Shown here piece by piece: positions 50,060 to 61,343 of a stretch of 64,000 nucleotides of DNA. Location: the NCBI GenBank assembly GCA_003116995.1, contig BDSL01000008.1, forward strand, positions 992,001-1,056,000. The letters run 5' to 3'. Below the pieces are notes generated by a model. It was not told the origin of the DNA, made no database searches, and saw only the letters and a program-made list of their open reading frames with translations. A program made the translations under genes and the position numbers. Origin of the DNA: Yamagishiella unicocca (taxonomy: Eukaryota > Chlorophyta > Chlorophyceae > Chlamydomonadales > Volvocaceae). How positions within the stretch are numbered: position 1 is the stretch's first letter; every line of letters starts with the position of its first letter.

Positions 50060-53000
50060 ATGGCGGCCACATGGACCGGCAGCTTGCTGGAGCTGCCAGG
50101 GCCTGTCCCAGAGACCATCGCAACATTCCTAAGCCCAGCTGCGCGTAAGGTCCTCCGGCTGACATGCAAGGTGCGCGTGCTCGACCATTTCTCCGTGGTC
50201 CCGGCACTGTCATGCCGTCCCCTACATCTCCGTCCCCTGCCGTCCCCACTGCATCCAGCATCGCAGAATAAATCCAACTAATCTTCCAACCCCCCGACTT
50301 CCCAGTCTTCACAGCGCATCCCTTTTTCCCGCATCCCGCCCACTCTCTCCCCACCCTACCCGGCCCTTACCCCCGGCACAGGACGCGCGGCAACTCGTAG
50401 ACCGCACTGTACGCTCGGCGACTGTCGACGTGGATAACGTCCGAACTCTGTGCGGTCCTTGGCGACCCCTGCACGCCGCCTTCCCGCAGCTCCGACACCT
50501 GTCCGTCTCCCTTCGCAGCACGGGCGCCGTCACCTGGGACGCCTCCCGCACGCCCGCGCCCGGCTCCGCCGCCGCCGCCGCCGCCGCAGGCGGCGGCGGC
50601 GGCGGCGGTGGTGGCGCCCAGCTTCTCTCCGCCAGCCAGGCCCGCAGCAGCGGCCGAGTCTCGGGGGGCCCGGCGGCTGCAGCCGCAAGCTACAGCCTTC
50701 GGCTGCTGCGCGACTGCGTGCCGCGACTGCGCTACCTGTCGTCACTCGACCTGACGCACTGCTACCTTGACCCGCCAGTGTGGCGGGCGCTGTGTGGCTG
50801 CGTCCTGCCGCGCAGCCTGTCGCTGCGGCTGCACCCCGCCGCCGCGCTGCTCTTCCCCGGCAAGAGCTGGGCAGACCGGCTGCGGACCATGCTGGGCGAA
50901 ATGGCGGCGGCGCGGCCGGACATCCGCGTCAGCGTGGTCGCGTGCAGCAGCGGCGCCGGCGGCGGCAGCATCAGCGCCGGCGGCGCCGCGTGCTGGTGCG
51001 ATGTGGACGGCGAGGCGGGGCTGGTGCAGGTGCGGAGGCGGGGCCGGGGTCCGGGCGGGGGCGGGGGCGGGCGCGAGCGCGGGTGCAGGAGCTGGTGCTG
51101 GTGCTGGGGAGGGAAGTACCTGGTATGCGGAGGCATCGGGTGCGAAAGTGGCGATGCAGGTATATCGTGGTAAGGAAGAAGCTGTTTCCTCAAGACGCCC
51201 TTTTTGACCCGGAACCTCCTGCCCCGCCCCTCCCTCTCCTGCCCGTCCGCTGTACGGCACGCAGCTCGCGGATATGCCGTACATCTGCGAGCTGGCGATG
51301 TGCGTGTGGTCGCGCGCGCCCTGCCAGTCCGACTGGCTGCTGCACCTGTCCAGCCTCACTCGCCTGCAGCGCCTCCACATCAGCTGCTGCAACGCTACCG
51401 ACCCATGGGACCACACGGGCCTGGCGGGCCTCGCGGCCCTGGCCTCCCTGCGCGAGCTGAGCATCGGCCTGACCGACTCGCCGCTCCGCCTGACCGACCT
51501 GGCTCCCCTGACCGCCTGCACCTCCCTCACTGCGCTGTCAGTGGGCTGGCTGGCACCTCCGCCAGGGTCAGCAGCATTGGCGGCCCAGGCGCTGCAGGAC
51601 GGCGATAGAGGCGGCGGCGGCGGCAGCATCACGCCGCTGCTGTCCGTACGCCGCCTAGAGGTGCGGTGCTGCCTGTCGGCGGGGCCGCTGCCGCTGTACG
51701 ACCTGGTTCCCGCCGCCGTCAGCGTGTCACTGTGCGCGATCAGCATCGGCGGCGGCTCGCGGGTGGTTTCGGGGCATGCGCTGACGAGCCTAATCAAGCC
51801 CGCCGCGCCGCCGCCGCTGCAGCACCCGCCGCAGCGGCAGCAGCCGGCGCTGCTGCCGCCGCTACCGCAGCCTCGCCAGCCATCGCAGTCGCAGTCGCAG
51901 TCGTACAGGCTGCCGGCGCCGCTGCCGCCGGCGCCGCTGCTGCTGCAGCACGGGCTGCGTTCCCTGGAGCTGGTGCAGAGGGAGGCGGCGGCGATGTCTC
52001 TCGGACCGGCCGGCGAGGGCACCGGGCGGCTGCCCCTCCCTGGAGCTGAGATGCTTTCGGATCTGGTGGCGCTGGAGCACCTGCAGTTCACCGGGTGGAG
52101 GCTGCGGGGCGCACAGGTGAGGCGGGCTCTTTTAATTGATTGGTTGCACAGGATACAATCCCTTGGAGCTCATAAGGCCCAGACGAGCCAGGCGGGTCTT
52201 GCTTCGGGCCTTGCTGGCTAGGCGTACGGCACACGGCGCATGCCGTACACGTTGTCTTAGGGATGTACGACCGGCTGGCTGCACCTTTAGGCCCACCAGC
52301 CCTCTTAGGGTACCTTTTGTTGTTCACCCCGCCGTCCGCTGCCCCCTTTTCTCCCTACCCCCGGGCGCCTCGCAGTTACCCGGGCTGCTGGCCACCGCCC
52401 AGCGGCTGCCCCGGCTGCGGCGGCTGACGCTGAGGGACTGCGACGAGCAGAGCTTCGGCTGGCGGGCCACGCGGGCAGCGCAGCTGGGCCGGGGGCTGGG
52501 GCTGCAGCGCCTGGACCGGCTGGTGGGGCTGCGGCTGCGGGCGCTGGAGCACATCGAGGTGCGCTTGCGAGCCGGTGGGCCTTGTGTTTTTTGTCTTCTC
52601 TTCAGAGAGAGAGGATACCGGTACGAGGAGAGGGGTAGTTACGGTGTTGCGGGTCATTATGGGGTAATCCAGTAAGGGCCGTCGGCTTAGCAACCCAGCA
52701 GCTCGGTGTTCCGCACCTCGGCTGCCCTGTTCAGCGCCCCTGCCGCCGCAGACGCCACCACGACCCACGGGACAGTCGATACCAACCGCAACGGCTCCCT
52801 GTTCCCTCGCGCTCCGAGTCCGCAGGTACTCGGCGCCCCGTCCCTGCAGCTGCTGGAGCAGCTGGCGCTAGCCTGCCGCGCCCCCTCGCTGCGCCGCATC
52901 GAACTGCACGGCGTCGCAAACTGGGACGAGCGTGTCTTCCAGCGCATCTTAGGCACCGCCAGCCGCGCCGCCGCCGCCGTTGCCGCCAACGCCAACGCCG

Positions 53001-53827
53001 CCAACGCCGCGGCCGCCGCTACAACCCAACCTGGCGGCCACTCACGCGGCAGCAGCGGCGGCAGCCGCAGCGGCGGCGGCGCCACTGGCATCTTCTTCTC
53101 CGGCACCTCGAGGGTGCTGTCCGTCCTGGCGGCCGCAGCCAACGTCGTCGCTGCGTCCAGCTCCGCCGGATGTCGGCTGTACGACAGGCGGGCCGTGCTG
53201 TGCCCGCAAGCAGCACGGCCCATGTTTCCTGGAGGGACCACCGCCGGCGTCAGGGCCGTCGGTTCCGGGCAACAACAACAACTCACGCTACCTGCGGTCG
53301 GGGCCCGCGGCGTGGTGCGCGCGAGTAGCGACAGTCGCGTTCGCGCCTTGAGGGCCAGCACCGGTGGAGCTTCCGACAGCAGCGCAGTCACTGGAAGGAG
53401 CGGCAGCAGCAGCAGCAGCAGCAACAGCAGCACGGGAAGCGGCAGCGGCGGCAGTAGCCGCAGGGTGGTGGCGAGTGGCGAGGGGTCAGTAAGGCGCAGC
53501 GGCGGCGGCAGCAGCAGCGGCGGCGGCAGCGGCGCCGCCAGCAGCGATGAAGGCAGCGGCACGGAGTACGGCGGCAGGACTGGCTGCTACGGCGCCAGGT
53601 GGCCCTACCTGGAGCACCTCGTGGTTCACGGCTGTGGGAACACGAGCATGGAGGGCGTGAAGCGCCAGGCGGGGGCGGCTGGGCTGGGGCCTTGGTTGCA
53701 GGTGGAGTGGATGGCCAACACACTGGCGCTGGGGCGCGAGACGTGGGTCGGTGAGGGAGGCGTGGGCATGGGCGTCGGCACCGAGAGCCGCTCTCGGCCG
53801 TCCTGGGGAGCGCTGGAGGGCAAGTGA
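50060..53827 (+). CDS. F-box-like leucine-rich-repeat protein
   Basis: Five exons: 50060-50170, 50382-51029, 51265-52116, 52376-52558, 52826-53827; 932 codons, 931 residues. ATG at 50060 has a good context (GCCATGG). Residues 8-45 (LLELPGPVPETIATFLSPAARKVLRLTCKDARQLVD, given here in shortened form as LPGPVPETIATFLSPAARKV then LRLTCKDARQLVD) resemble an F-box. Irregular leucine-rich repeats follow: LRYLSSLDLTHCYL, LTRLQRLHISCCNATD, LAALASLRELSIGLTD, LTACTSLTALSVGW, and LPRLRRLTLRDCDEQ. Long Ala/Gly/Ser/Gln-rich inserts separate them, a common feature of volvocine proteins. Such proteins usually act as substrate adaptors of SCF ubiquitin ligases; no substrate can be inferred. The last exon contains a serine/glycine-rich stretch of some 200 residues with low sequence complexity. 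Confidence 0.8.
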
Positions 53828-55260
53828 TGACCCATGGGGCGGAGGTGCGGTACAGCAGTGCGGATCGCGGAGCACGAGTGGGCGAACGAGTGGCACGTGG
53901 CAGCGGTTGTACGGCGCTGCAACCACCTGCATCATAGGCGTCCACAGGCGGCGACATTCCAGTCCTGTGCCGCGTATCTCAGCAGTAGCACTAGCGCGTA
54001 TCGCAGTGTGGCAGGTTGTCGTTCGGCCATATGCCATACTTGGTTATCGCGCTGATGTACGGACAATATTCATCGTACAGGCAGCGCGTCCTTTTCAGTC
54101 TTTTACGTCCGTCCAGTTTTGGTGCAAACTTTATCCATGACCCGCTGAGTTGCGCAGACCCCGAGGAGAATTAGGACGGGAAATTGCACCATTGCAGCCC
54201 GCGTTAGGCATCTCCCCATTGTGAGCTTCTCGCGGTTGGGCCGGAGCTGCGGCGCAAGCAGCTACAGCATTCGTGGCAGCGAGCGGCTGCGGCTATGGCA
54301 GGTGGCACCGGTTTTCCTGACCGACCTTGACAACAATCCGGGGGCTCAGGCGCGCACGACATGCAGGGCATTGCCTGCACGTGCGCCCCTTTGAGTTTTT
54401 ATGGATTGGGTAGATACTACTGTTGTACAATTCCTGTGAGTTCGAAACGCGTTGGTACGTTGTCATATACCATTTGTGGCGGCATTTGCTGGGCTCGGAC
54501 CTCGGCTTTCGCTGTCCCCCGGCCGCTCCCTTGTTGCTAGTGGGGCTGGAAGGGGGAACGTGCCCGAGCGTTGCCGTACGTTACCCTAGGCTTTCACCGC
54601 CACTCACAGCTAGTGCCTAGTATGATAAAGATTTACGCAGCTGTTATGGCGCGGAGGGCGCCCTGACTTGACCGTGCTGCAGTAGCACTATTACTTTGCT
54701 TGGGAGGGAGGCTATGTGCAGTAATAGCAGCAGAGGGAAGGCTGTATGCGGCAGTAGCAGGTACCTGTGTCCGTGGGGTTGACTGGAGAGCATTTGCAGG
54801 CGATGGGAAGGGTGGCGCAGGGCATCTGCTTGATCGGGTGAAGAGTGGCGCAGGGCGTCTGCTTGATCGGGTGGCCAGTGGGCCCTATCCGCGATGCGTA
54901 CGGTACGGACTGATGGGAGGATAATTCTTAATATTTACAACAGCATCGTCTTTGTAAAGCACTGAGTCTGGAGCGCGTTGCATTAGCCGTCAACCACGGC
55001 CATGCCTTTGGAGCTGTAGACTTAACGGAAGCGACACCGACGTAGTCTTACATCATGCCCCATAATGCCGCGGTCATCAATTGCACTTCCGAGCGCCCCA
55101 TCAACACCCTCCCGCCCCTCCACAGGGCCCTCCCTCGGCAACGCACATCCTTGCCCGCCTCCCGAAACACACACACGTGCCTCACACCTCTCCTAAACCC
55201 CGACGACATGATCACACCCACCCACCAGTTTCCGAGTCCGTGACAAGCAATATGGACGTT
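53828..55260. other. Convergent intergenic region
   Basis: Lies between the 3' ends of the LRR gene (plus) and the TauE/SafE gene (minus). TGTAA at 54953-54957 is a possible poly(A) signal for the former. A tandem pair of GGCGCAGGGC(A/G)TCTGCTTGATC (two copies near 54813-54870) is present. No coding sequence was recognised. Confidence 0.4.
55048..55052 (-). terminator. Candidate TGTAA poly(A) signal of the TauE/SafE gene
   Basis: TTACA on the plus strand is TGTAA on the transcribed strand, 209 bases beyond the stop codon, a normal 3' UTR length for chlorophytes. Confidence 0.4.
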
Positions 55261-56967
55261 TTAAAGTTTGGTCGCCATAGCAGCTGCACTTGTAGACGCC
55301 GCCGACCCCACTACCGTCCCCTGCGCGCTTTTCAGCGTAACCGTCGCTGCACCCTCCGCCGCCGCCGCCACCGTCTGCGGCCCCGCCATCCCCTTGGCCG
55401 CCGCGGCCGCCGCCGCGGACTTGGCCTTGGCCGCTACACCCGCCCCCGCCAACGTCTTCCGCGCTAGGTACAGCATCCCGAAGCAAAACACCCACTCCAG
55501 CACCCCTTCGGGCATCTCCAGCGCCAGTTTTCCCCCCGCCGCCCCGCCCACTAGGGTCCCCGCCGCCAGCCCCGCCGCCATCACCCAGTCCACGTTCCCC
55601 ATCCGCGCGTGCTGCGCAAGGCCCGTGAGGGATGGCGCTACCATGGCGACCAGCGAAGTGCCCAGGACTGACAGCTGGGGCAGGCCGGTGGCAATCGTCA
55701 GCAGTGGCGTCACCACCGTGCTGCGCGGGGGGGGGGGCATAGAGACCGGTTACACGACATAGGTATAATAACTGGCGGCGGGGGGTTACATAAACGAACT
55801 GGCGGCGGGGGTTACATAAACGAACTGGCGGCGGGGGTTACATAAACGAACCAGTAACTCGACTTGGGAATTGTTGTGGGTGCATAGGGGGGAGGAGGAG
55901 GAGGAGGAGGACGAGGAGTGGGAATCAGTGGGTGGTTAATGGTTGGGAGGTTGGGCGTTGGGGGGGACCATGCATGATGGTTGGCAGGGAGACGAGTAGT
56001 GGCCGAAAGGCGGGGTGGGGCCGGGCTAGGCTCTGACACCCCAGACGTATCGCCGCCTCCCCCCCACACACAAATACACACACGCACACTCACCCGCCGC
56101 CGATGCCCAGTAGCCCCGACGCGAAGCCCGCCAGGGTCCCCGTCGCCACCAGCACCGCGTCGCTGCCGCGCAGCGCCCGCCACGGCGCCGCCTCCGCCGC
56201 CGCCTCTTCTGGCGCCGCCGCCGCTGGCGCCGCCGCCGCGTCTGCTGCCGCCGGTGGCCCACCAACATCCTTACCGCCGTACGTTTTCTGGATGTACGGC
56301 TTCAGGGGCACCAGCGGCGCTACCATGAAGAGCCAGTACGCCAACAGGCGGCGCAGCATGGCGCAGTCAAAGGCGCGGGTGGCGCGGGCGCCCAGGGGTA
56401 TGGTCAGGATGGCGGGGACGGAGATGAGGGCAGCGGAGGTGAGGTCGACGGCGCCGCTGGACCAGTACACGAAGCCGGCGGCGCTGCCGGTGGCGGCCAC
56501 TGCCGCCAGGGACGTGCCGGAGATCACCCGCTGGGGGATGGTCCTGAGAGTGGCGGAGGAGAGGACGTTTGGGAAGGAGTTTGTCGGTACCGGTTGAGTC
56601 GGGATCTGGGAGAGAGACCAAGGCATGGAGTGCGTTCATTGCTTGAACCGCAGGCAGGGGTCCCTAGTCAACCCCGGGGTGCCCCGGATCGGGTCATATC
56701 GCACGGGGTCGGGTCGGGTCAGGTAGGGCTAGGTTAGTCCCCTGGCACTCACTTGCATACGTTTGCGATGACGGGGGAGATGAGCACGCCGCCGCCCACC
56801 CCCACCAGGCTGCCGAACGCGCCCGCCATGAGGCCCACCGCCAGTGCCAGCTTGCGCGCCTTGACTAGCGTCTTGTCGGGCATGCCAGCCACGCCTGACG
56901 CTGCGTAAGTAGCAACAGAGACGAAAGCGGCAGCGAGTTGTTCACGTTGCTCCTCACGCCGTAACAT
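55261..56967 (-). CDS. TauE/SafE family membrane protein (putative anion/sulfite exporter)
   Basis: Three exons: 56967-56753, 56543-56094, 55720-55261; 1,125 bases, 375 codons, 374 residues. The family consists of two inverted-topology halves, each starting with a glycine-rich helix. Both are visible: GSLVGVGGGVLISPVI early in exon 1, and SGLLGIGGGTVVTPLL across the exon 2/3 junction. Further helices include VISGTSLAAVAATGSAAGF, MLRRLLAYWLFMVAPLVPL, SVLGTSLVAMVAPSLTGL and VMAAGLAAGTLVGGAAGG. A Pro/Ala/Glu-rich loop of about 40 residues joins the halves. Bacterial members export sulfite, taurine-derived or other organic anions; plant and algal members are poorly characterised, so the substrate is unknown. 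The N terminus is charged and shows no clear targeting peptide. The exon 1 end joins to the acceptor at 56543 (NVCK|TIPQRVISG); an acceptor further upstream would break the frame. Confidence 0.9.
55772..55851. repeat. Minisatellite in TauE/SafE intron, unit GGCGGCGGGGGTTACATAAACGAACT
   Basis: Three nearly identical copies of about 27 bases lie in the intron between exons 56094 and 55720. A GGAGGAGGAGG tract follows near 55890-55915. Confidence 0.85.
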
Positions 56968-58732
56968 CTTGTACAACCCTTTAATGCGTTCGTTACACCC
57001 TCCCTACAGTATCGTTAGCTCCTCCCCCCTCGTCAGAAACGAAACAGTGGCGCCCCTGTGCTACCTGATCCCATGCTCCTCCCGTGCTGCTGCGCCAGCA
57101 TCCACAGGCCGGGGCCACGTTGCGTCCATGCGGCTGCCGTCCCACCCAAGCGCTGCGCAACTCCATAGTTGCATAAGCCAGTCAGATGGATCAGTTGCCG
57201 CAGCGCAGCTCCGCGGGACATTTCGTGTTAAGATGCGCGGTCCGATGGACGAAATAAAGCTTGCAAACGAAGTCGTCAGTTGCGGTACTCCTCAATCGCT
57301 TTCCACATACCTGCAGTAGAGCAGCATTGCTATTGGGGCAAGTTCCCGGGCACTCGAGCATGGTCCACAGCCAAGAGCCAACATCAACTATCATACATAC
57401 GCTCACGCGTCAAGCGTGTGTATAAAGGAGGGTATGCCTACCCTTTTTTTGAAACCCTGGCTGGCCCTCGCGGAACTCTTTTAACTCGCGGCTCTGAAGC
57501 GGTGCAAACGCGACTGGGTACAGGGCCGCGCCAATAAAAACACAGACGGCAGCAACCTGCGTGAATTACAGACATTTTCACAGTCAGTGGCCTGACGTGT
57601 GGCCTGGTGCCGCAGGTAGCGCCATCTGTTAACGAGAGTGAACTTGCCGCAAACACGCCCTTTGTCTTGCTATCGGTCATGGTGCATCGCAAACGCGTAA
57701 AGTTTAAGATGATTAAAGCTCAGTACTTTCACGCAAACGGCCTTTACACTACTTTCCGACCAAGTTCTACAACCGTTAGCGACGCCAACTACCACGATAC
57801 GAAATGGGGCATACGAAATCGCAGGACGCACCTGCTTCCTCTATCCCTCCCCGCGCACAACAAACGCAGGACAGCATGCGCTAGTGCAACTTATGGAACC
57901 CTTTTGTGCGCACAGCTGCTGACGGCGCGGCCTCGCACAAGCCGCAAAACAACAAAATAAATCCCAGATGCTCGTGCACTCCGCGGCCTTTCCCAGAGGC
58001 GTCGCAGCGTACGGGGACGCAGCATCACGGCCGCCACATATGTCACAGCAGGGCGTCGCAGTGCACAGACATTTCGGTAGATTAACACACGGCTCGACGG
58101 CTCAGCGGTTAGCTAACGCACTTCTTCGATGCAGGCCCCTCACACATGTCGGCAACAATATGGTACACGGATGGTAGTCCGCCATCCTACCTTCAAGTAT
58201 CGGGCTGTCTTGACTCCATCCGCTCCAAGCCGTCTTGCTGCACACGTAGCTGGCCAGCTATCCTCACCACCCTCACCTCGCCTACGGCCTCACCAGGCTC
58301 AACTGCAGGTAATCTTCAGCATGCAGTCTATCGCATCACACTGCGGTGGGTTCGCGGTAGCTCCAAAATCTGCTTCCTCATCCACCAAAGACCTGCATAA
58401 CACCATCCAGGGCGACGGCCCAGGACTCGGCTGCGACAGCCAGCGCCTCTTCCACCGCTACAGCTACAGCTACTCGGAAACTTGGCTCCCATGGGGCGGC
58501 TATGACGCCCGTCCATCCTGCTGTTGACGATGCACGAAGTGCAACGTTGCAATCACAGTGTATCGAGCCCAAACAATGCGCAACCTGTACTGGTAAACGT
58601 ACACCACGCCGTACTGCCGTCAATGCACTCATCGCCGACGAGCACGTCACCAGCGCCAGCACCAGCGCCAGCATCAGCACCCCTCCCCTCCGGTCAGCCC
58701 TGACCGAACAGGGGAAGCTGCTCGAAGCTGCT
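56968..58732. other. Intergenic region between TauE/SafE and coiled-coil genes
   Basis: It should contain the TauE/SafE promoter on the left and the 3' UTR of the coiled-coil gene on the right. Several moderately long open frames exist but none has recognisable motifs or a spliceable continuation. Confidence 0.35.
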
Positions 58733-61107
58733 CTAGTGGAGCACCATGCCGGTCGAGCTCCTCCCAACAACAACAGCGCCTCCGAAACCGTCCAAAGTGA
58801 GCTCCGGACCCCCCAGGACCCCGTCCGCCGCCACGGCTACGGCCTGCAGCTGGCCCGAGCTGCTGCCACTGCCGCTGGGTTGCTGCTGCAGTTGCAGTAG
58901 CTGCTGGTGCTGCAGCTGGCCCGAGCTGCTGCCACTGCCGCTGGGTTGCTGCTGCAGTTGCAGTAGCTGCTGGTGCTGCAGCTGGCCCGAGCTGCTGCCA
59001 CTGCCGCTGGGTTGCTGCTGCAGTTGCAGTAGCTGCTGGTGCTGCAGCTGCGCGGGGAGGAGCTTGTGCAAGCGCAGGCCGCTATCCGCCAGGTCTCCCA
59101 TCACCTGCACTCAGCAACCCCGCAGAGAGGCCAGCAGATAGTGAAGAGCGCAGCCAACGTTTCTCCGACAAGCGCTTCCCTGTCCCTTCCAGAGCACTCT
59201 CGAAAACCCCTCATCCAGAACCCCACGAAATTTCCGATACCAGCCGCGGCACACTGATCCCCTTCTAGTCTCTCGCAACACCCTCCCACGCCGCACAACG
59301 GCGCACGACCGGGGTCGCTCCCTCCCCCCCTCCTACCCGGTCCCGCCGCCTGCGCCCACCACGGTTTTCCTCTGTACACGGGTTTCCCTTGCAACCCCCG
59401 CCCACCCGAATGCGCTCCAGCACCATCAGCACGTCCACCCGCAGCTCCTCCTGCGCCCGCTGCCGCCGCACCGCCGCCACACCCAGTCGCCGCACCGCCG
59501 CCGCCGCCAGCCGGATGCCCATGTAGCCGGCGCCCAGCAGCGCCAGCGCCACAGAGAGCGGCCCCGCGTCCTGTACCGAGGCGGAGGGGAGGGCGAGGGG
59601 AGGGGGAGGGGAGGCGGCGGACAGGGGCTCAAGCTCAAGGCTGGACCTGCCTGTGGCTGGTGGCTGGTAGTTGCTCATGCATGGTTGCTACGATTCTCTT
59701 TTCCCGCCAAAGGCACAAGAAGGGCTCGGCTTTTGCGGCCGACGGCCATGCTGTATGGTGCAGTGATGGCGGCCGCAGGCAGCCAGCCAGCCCCGGGACT
59801 CGACGACCTAGCAGCGCACCCGCGCGCGTGTCGTACGGCCCGGTCCCCTTCCGCCGCGAGATGAGTGGCCCGGCCCCCTCACCGGCACTCGCAGCGCGCG
59901 CAGTAGCCGCCCCACCGCGTACACCACAGCGGTGATGGTGGCGGCCACGCGGGTTTGCTCGGACACGAACTCGGGGGTCACCGCCGGCTCGGTGGACCGG
60001 TCCAGCAGCGCCGGTAAGTGCTGGATTGGGGGCAGCGGAGGGCAGCGGAGGGCAGCGGAGGGGAGCGGAGGGGAGCCGCAAGGAAGGAGTTAGGCCCAAG
60101 ACGGACAGGGGACAGGGAGCAGGGGATGGGGGGAGAAAAGCGTTGTCGGCAGGAGCTGGGCCCGGCCGGATGTCCGCTAGGAGGAAAACGAAGGAGCTCA
60201 AGGGTGTTTGTTTAGGCATGGTGATGGCAGGTCCAGACGGTTACCTCGGTAGGCGCTACACAGGGGTGCTTGTGGCTAGAAGATGCCGAGCATCCATGTG
60301 CGCGTATGCATATCCAATGCATGCGCTCCGAAACACGCGATGGTGCTTGGGCATATGTGCGGTGCAGTATGGGTCATTTGCGGGAACAGGCAGGAGGGGA
60401 TGTACGTGTGCGCCCGGGAAGGTGACGGGCCCAGTGTGTATGAGGCGAGGTTCACATTGCAGACCCGTGGGTCAGTGCCCTCCCGTGCGCGGACCTTGCT
60501 CTCCACGTCGAGCGCCTGCACATGCTGCGCCAGGCTTTTGTATGCCCGCCTGCAGGGAGGCATTTGTGTTGGCGTTGGCAATTGGATTGTTGGCGGGCTG
60601 GACACGGCCTGGTGGCGGTCCGCCGGGGAGCTGGGCCACTTGGACGGCGGCATGGCACCATTTAGCAGAGGCAAGCAGAAAGTGGGCAGGGGGCACTGTG
60701 GCTCTGAATCTCAGGCGGTGGGCTTCGGCCGCGTAGGGATAACGTGCGGGCATCGGGAGGCCTGCGGTATGACTCGTACTGGGAGCGTATGCATGCCATC
60801 GAGCTGCCATCCTGGGATAGACGCTCGGCTGGCAAGCGTGGGCTGCAATCACCTTAAACTTGTGATGTCTGTAGTGTGCAGATCGCCCAGCTTGCCCTCA
60901 AGTGCGGTAACCTGCTGTTGGACGATGGTGGTGGATACGGGTGCCATCACAAAGGCTAACATGGGCCAGCCGAAATTAGCTCGATTAACTGTAATAATCC
61001 ATGCTGGACGGAAGACTAAGCCTCACCTCCTGAACCAGGCATTGCACCTTTTGTTCCAATTCATGTTGCCTCTCCGCATTGAAATTGGCATCATCGGAAC
61101 TGCCCAT
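58733..61107 (-). CDS. Small coiled-coil, single-pass membrane protein with three 22-residue repeats; unknown family
   Basis: Six exons in consistent phase: 61107-61027, 60911-60853, 60549-60495, 60020-59883, 59570-59406, 59104-58733; 870 bases, 290 codons, 289 residues. I do not recognise the family. The N-terminal 65 residues (MGSSDDANFNAERQHELEQK..., then LEGKL, LAQHVQALDVESK) have heptad-like spacing and few helix breakers, consistent with a coiled coil. One hydrophobic segment, LSVALALLGAGYMGIRLAAAAV (residues 115-136 approximately), could span a membrane, followed by a basic region RRLGVAAVRRQRAQEELR. The C terminus has three tandem copies of a 22-residue Gln/Ser/Gly-rich unit. Divergently transcribed from the clathrin light chain gene with only 236 bases between start codons. 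The 60911 acceptor was chosen because it is the only one in phase with the first exon; that choice is the weakest point. Confidence 0.65.
58855..59052 (-). repeat. Three-copy 66-base coding repeat
   Basis: Each 66-base unit encodes LQHQQLLQLQQQPSGSGSSS plus GQ. Reading the sequence by eye, the copies look identical or nearly so, implying very recent expansion or homogenisation. It lies wholly inside the last exon of the coiled-coil membrane protein gene. Confidence 0.9.
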
Positions 61108-61343
61108 AATGTCTTCCCTAATAATCGCGAAAGATCGTGCTGTCGGCACGTACCTAACACTTTCGCACTTGCCTCGTACGGCGAATTCAGTCGAGGCATC
61201 CCTTAACTTGTAATCACATTGTGCGTTGATTTTATATCGAGCGCTTGCATTATTTTATAGCTGACTGCTACGTCTACCCTTGTTTGTTAAATCACACCAC
61301 ATAACCCCGATCACATCCCTTGACCTCACTGGGAGCACGGCCA
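61108..61343. promoter_or_regulatory. Bidirectional promoter between coiled-coil and clathrin light chain genes
   Basis: 236 bases separate the two start codons. The region is AT-richer than its surroundings and contains TTTTATATCG and TTATTTTATAG near 61231-61260, which could be TATA-like elements, though no initiation site is demonstrated. Confidence 0.5.

Noticed and set aside
50742..52091. Open frame of 449 codons on the minus strand
   Set aside because: Antisense shadow of the F-box-like LRR exons, with low-complexity translation and no recognisable motif.
52687..53562. Leucine/proline-rich open frame on the minus strand resembling a membrane protein
   Set aside because: It is antisense to a Ser/Gly/Ala-rich exon; the apparent hydrophobicity is a by-product of reverse-complemented low complexity.
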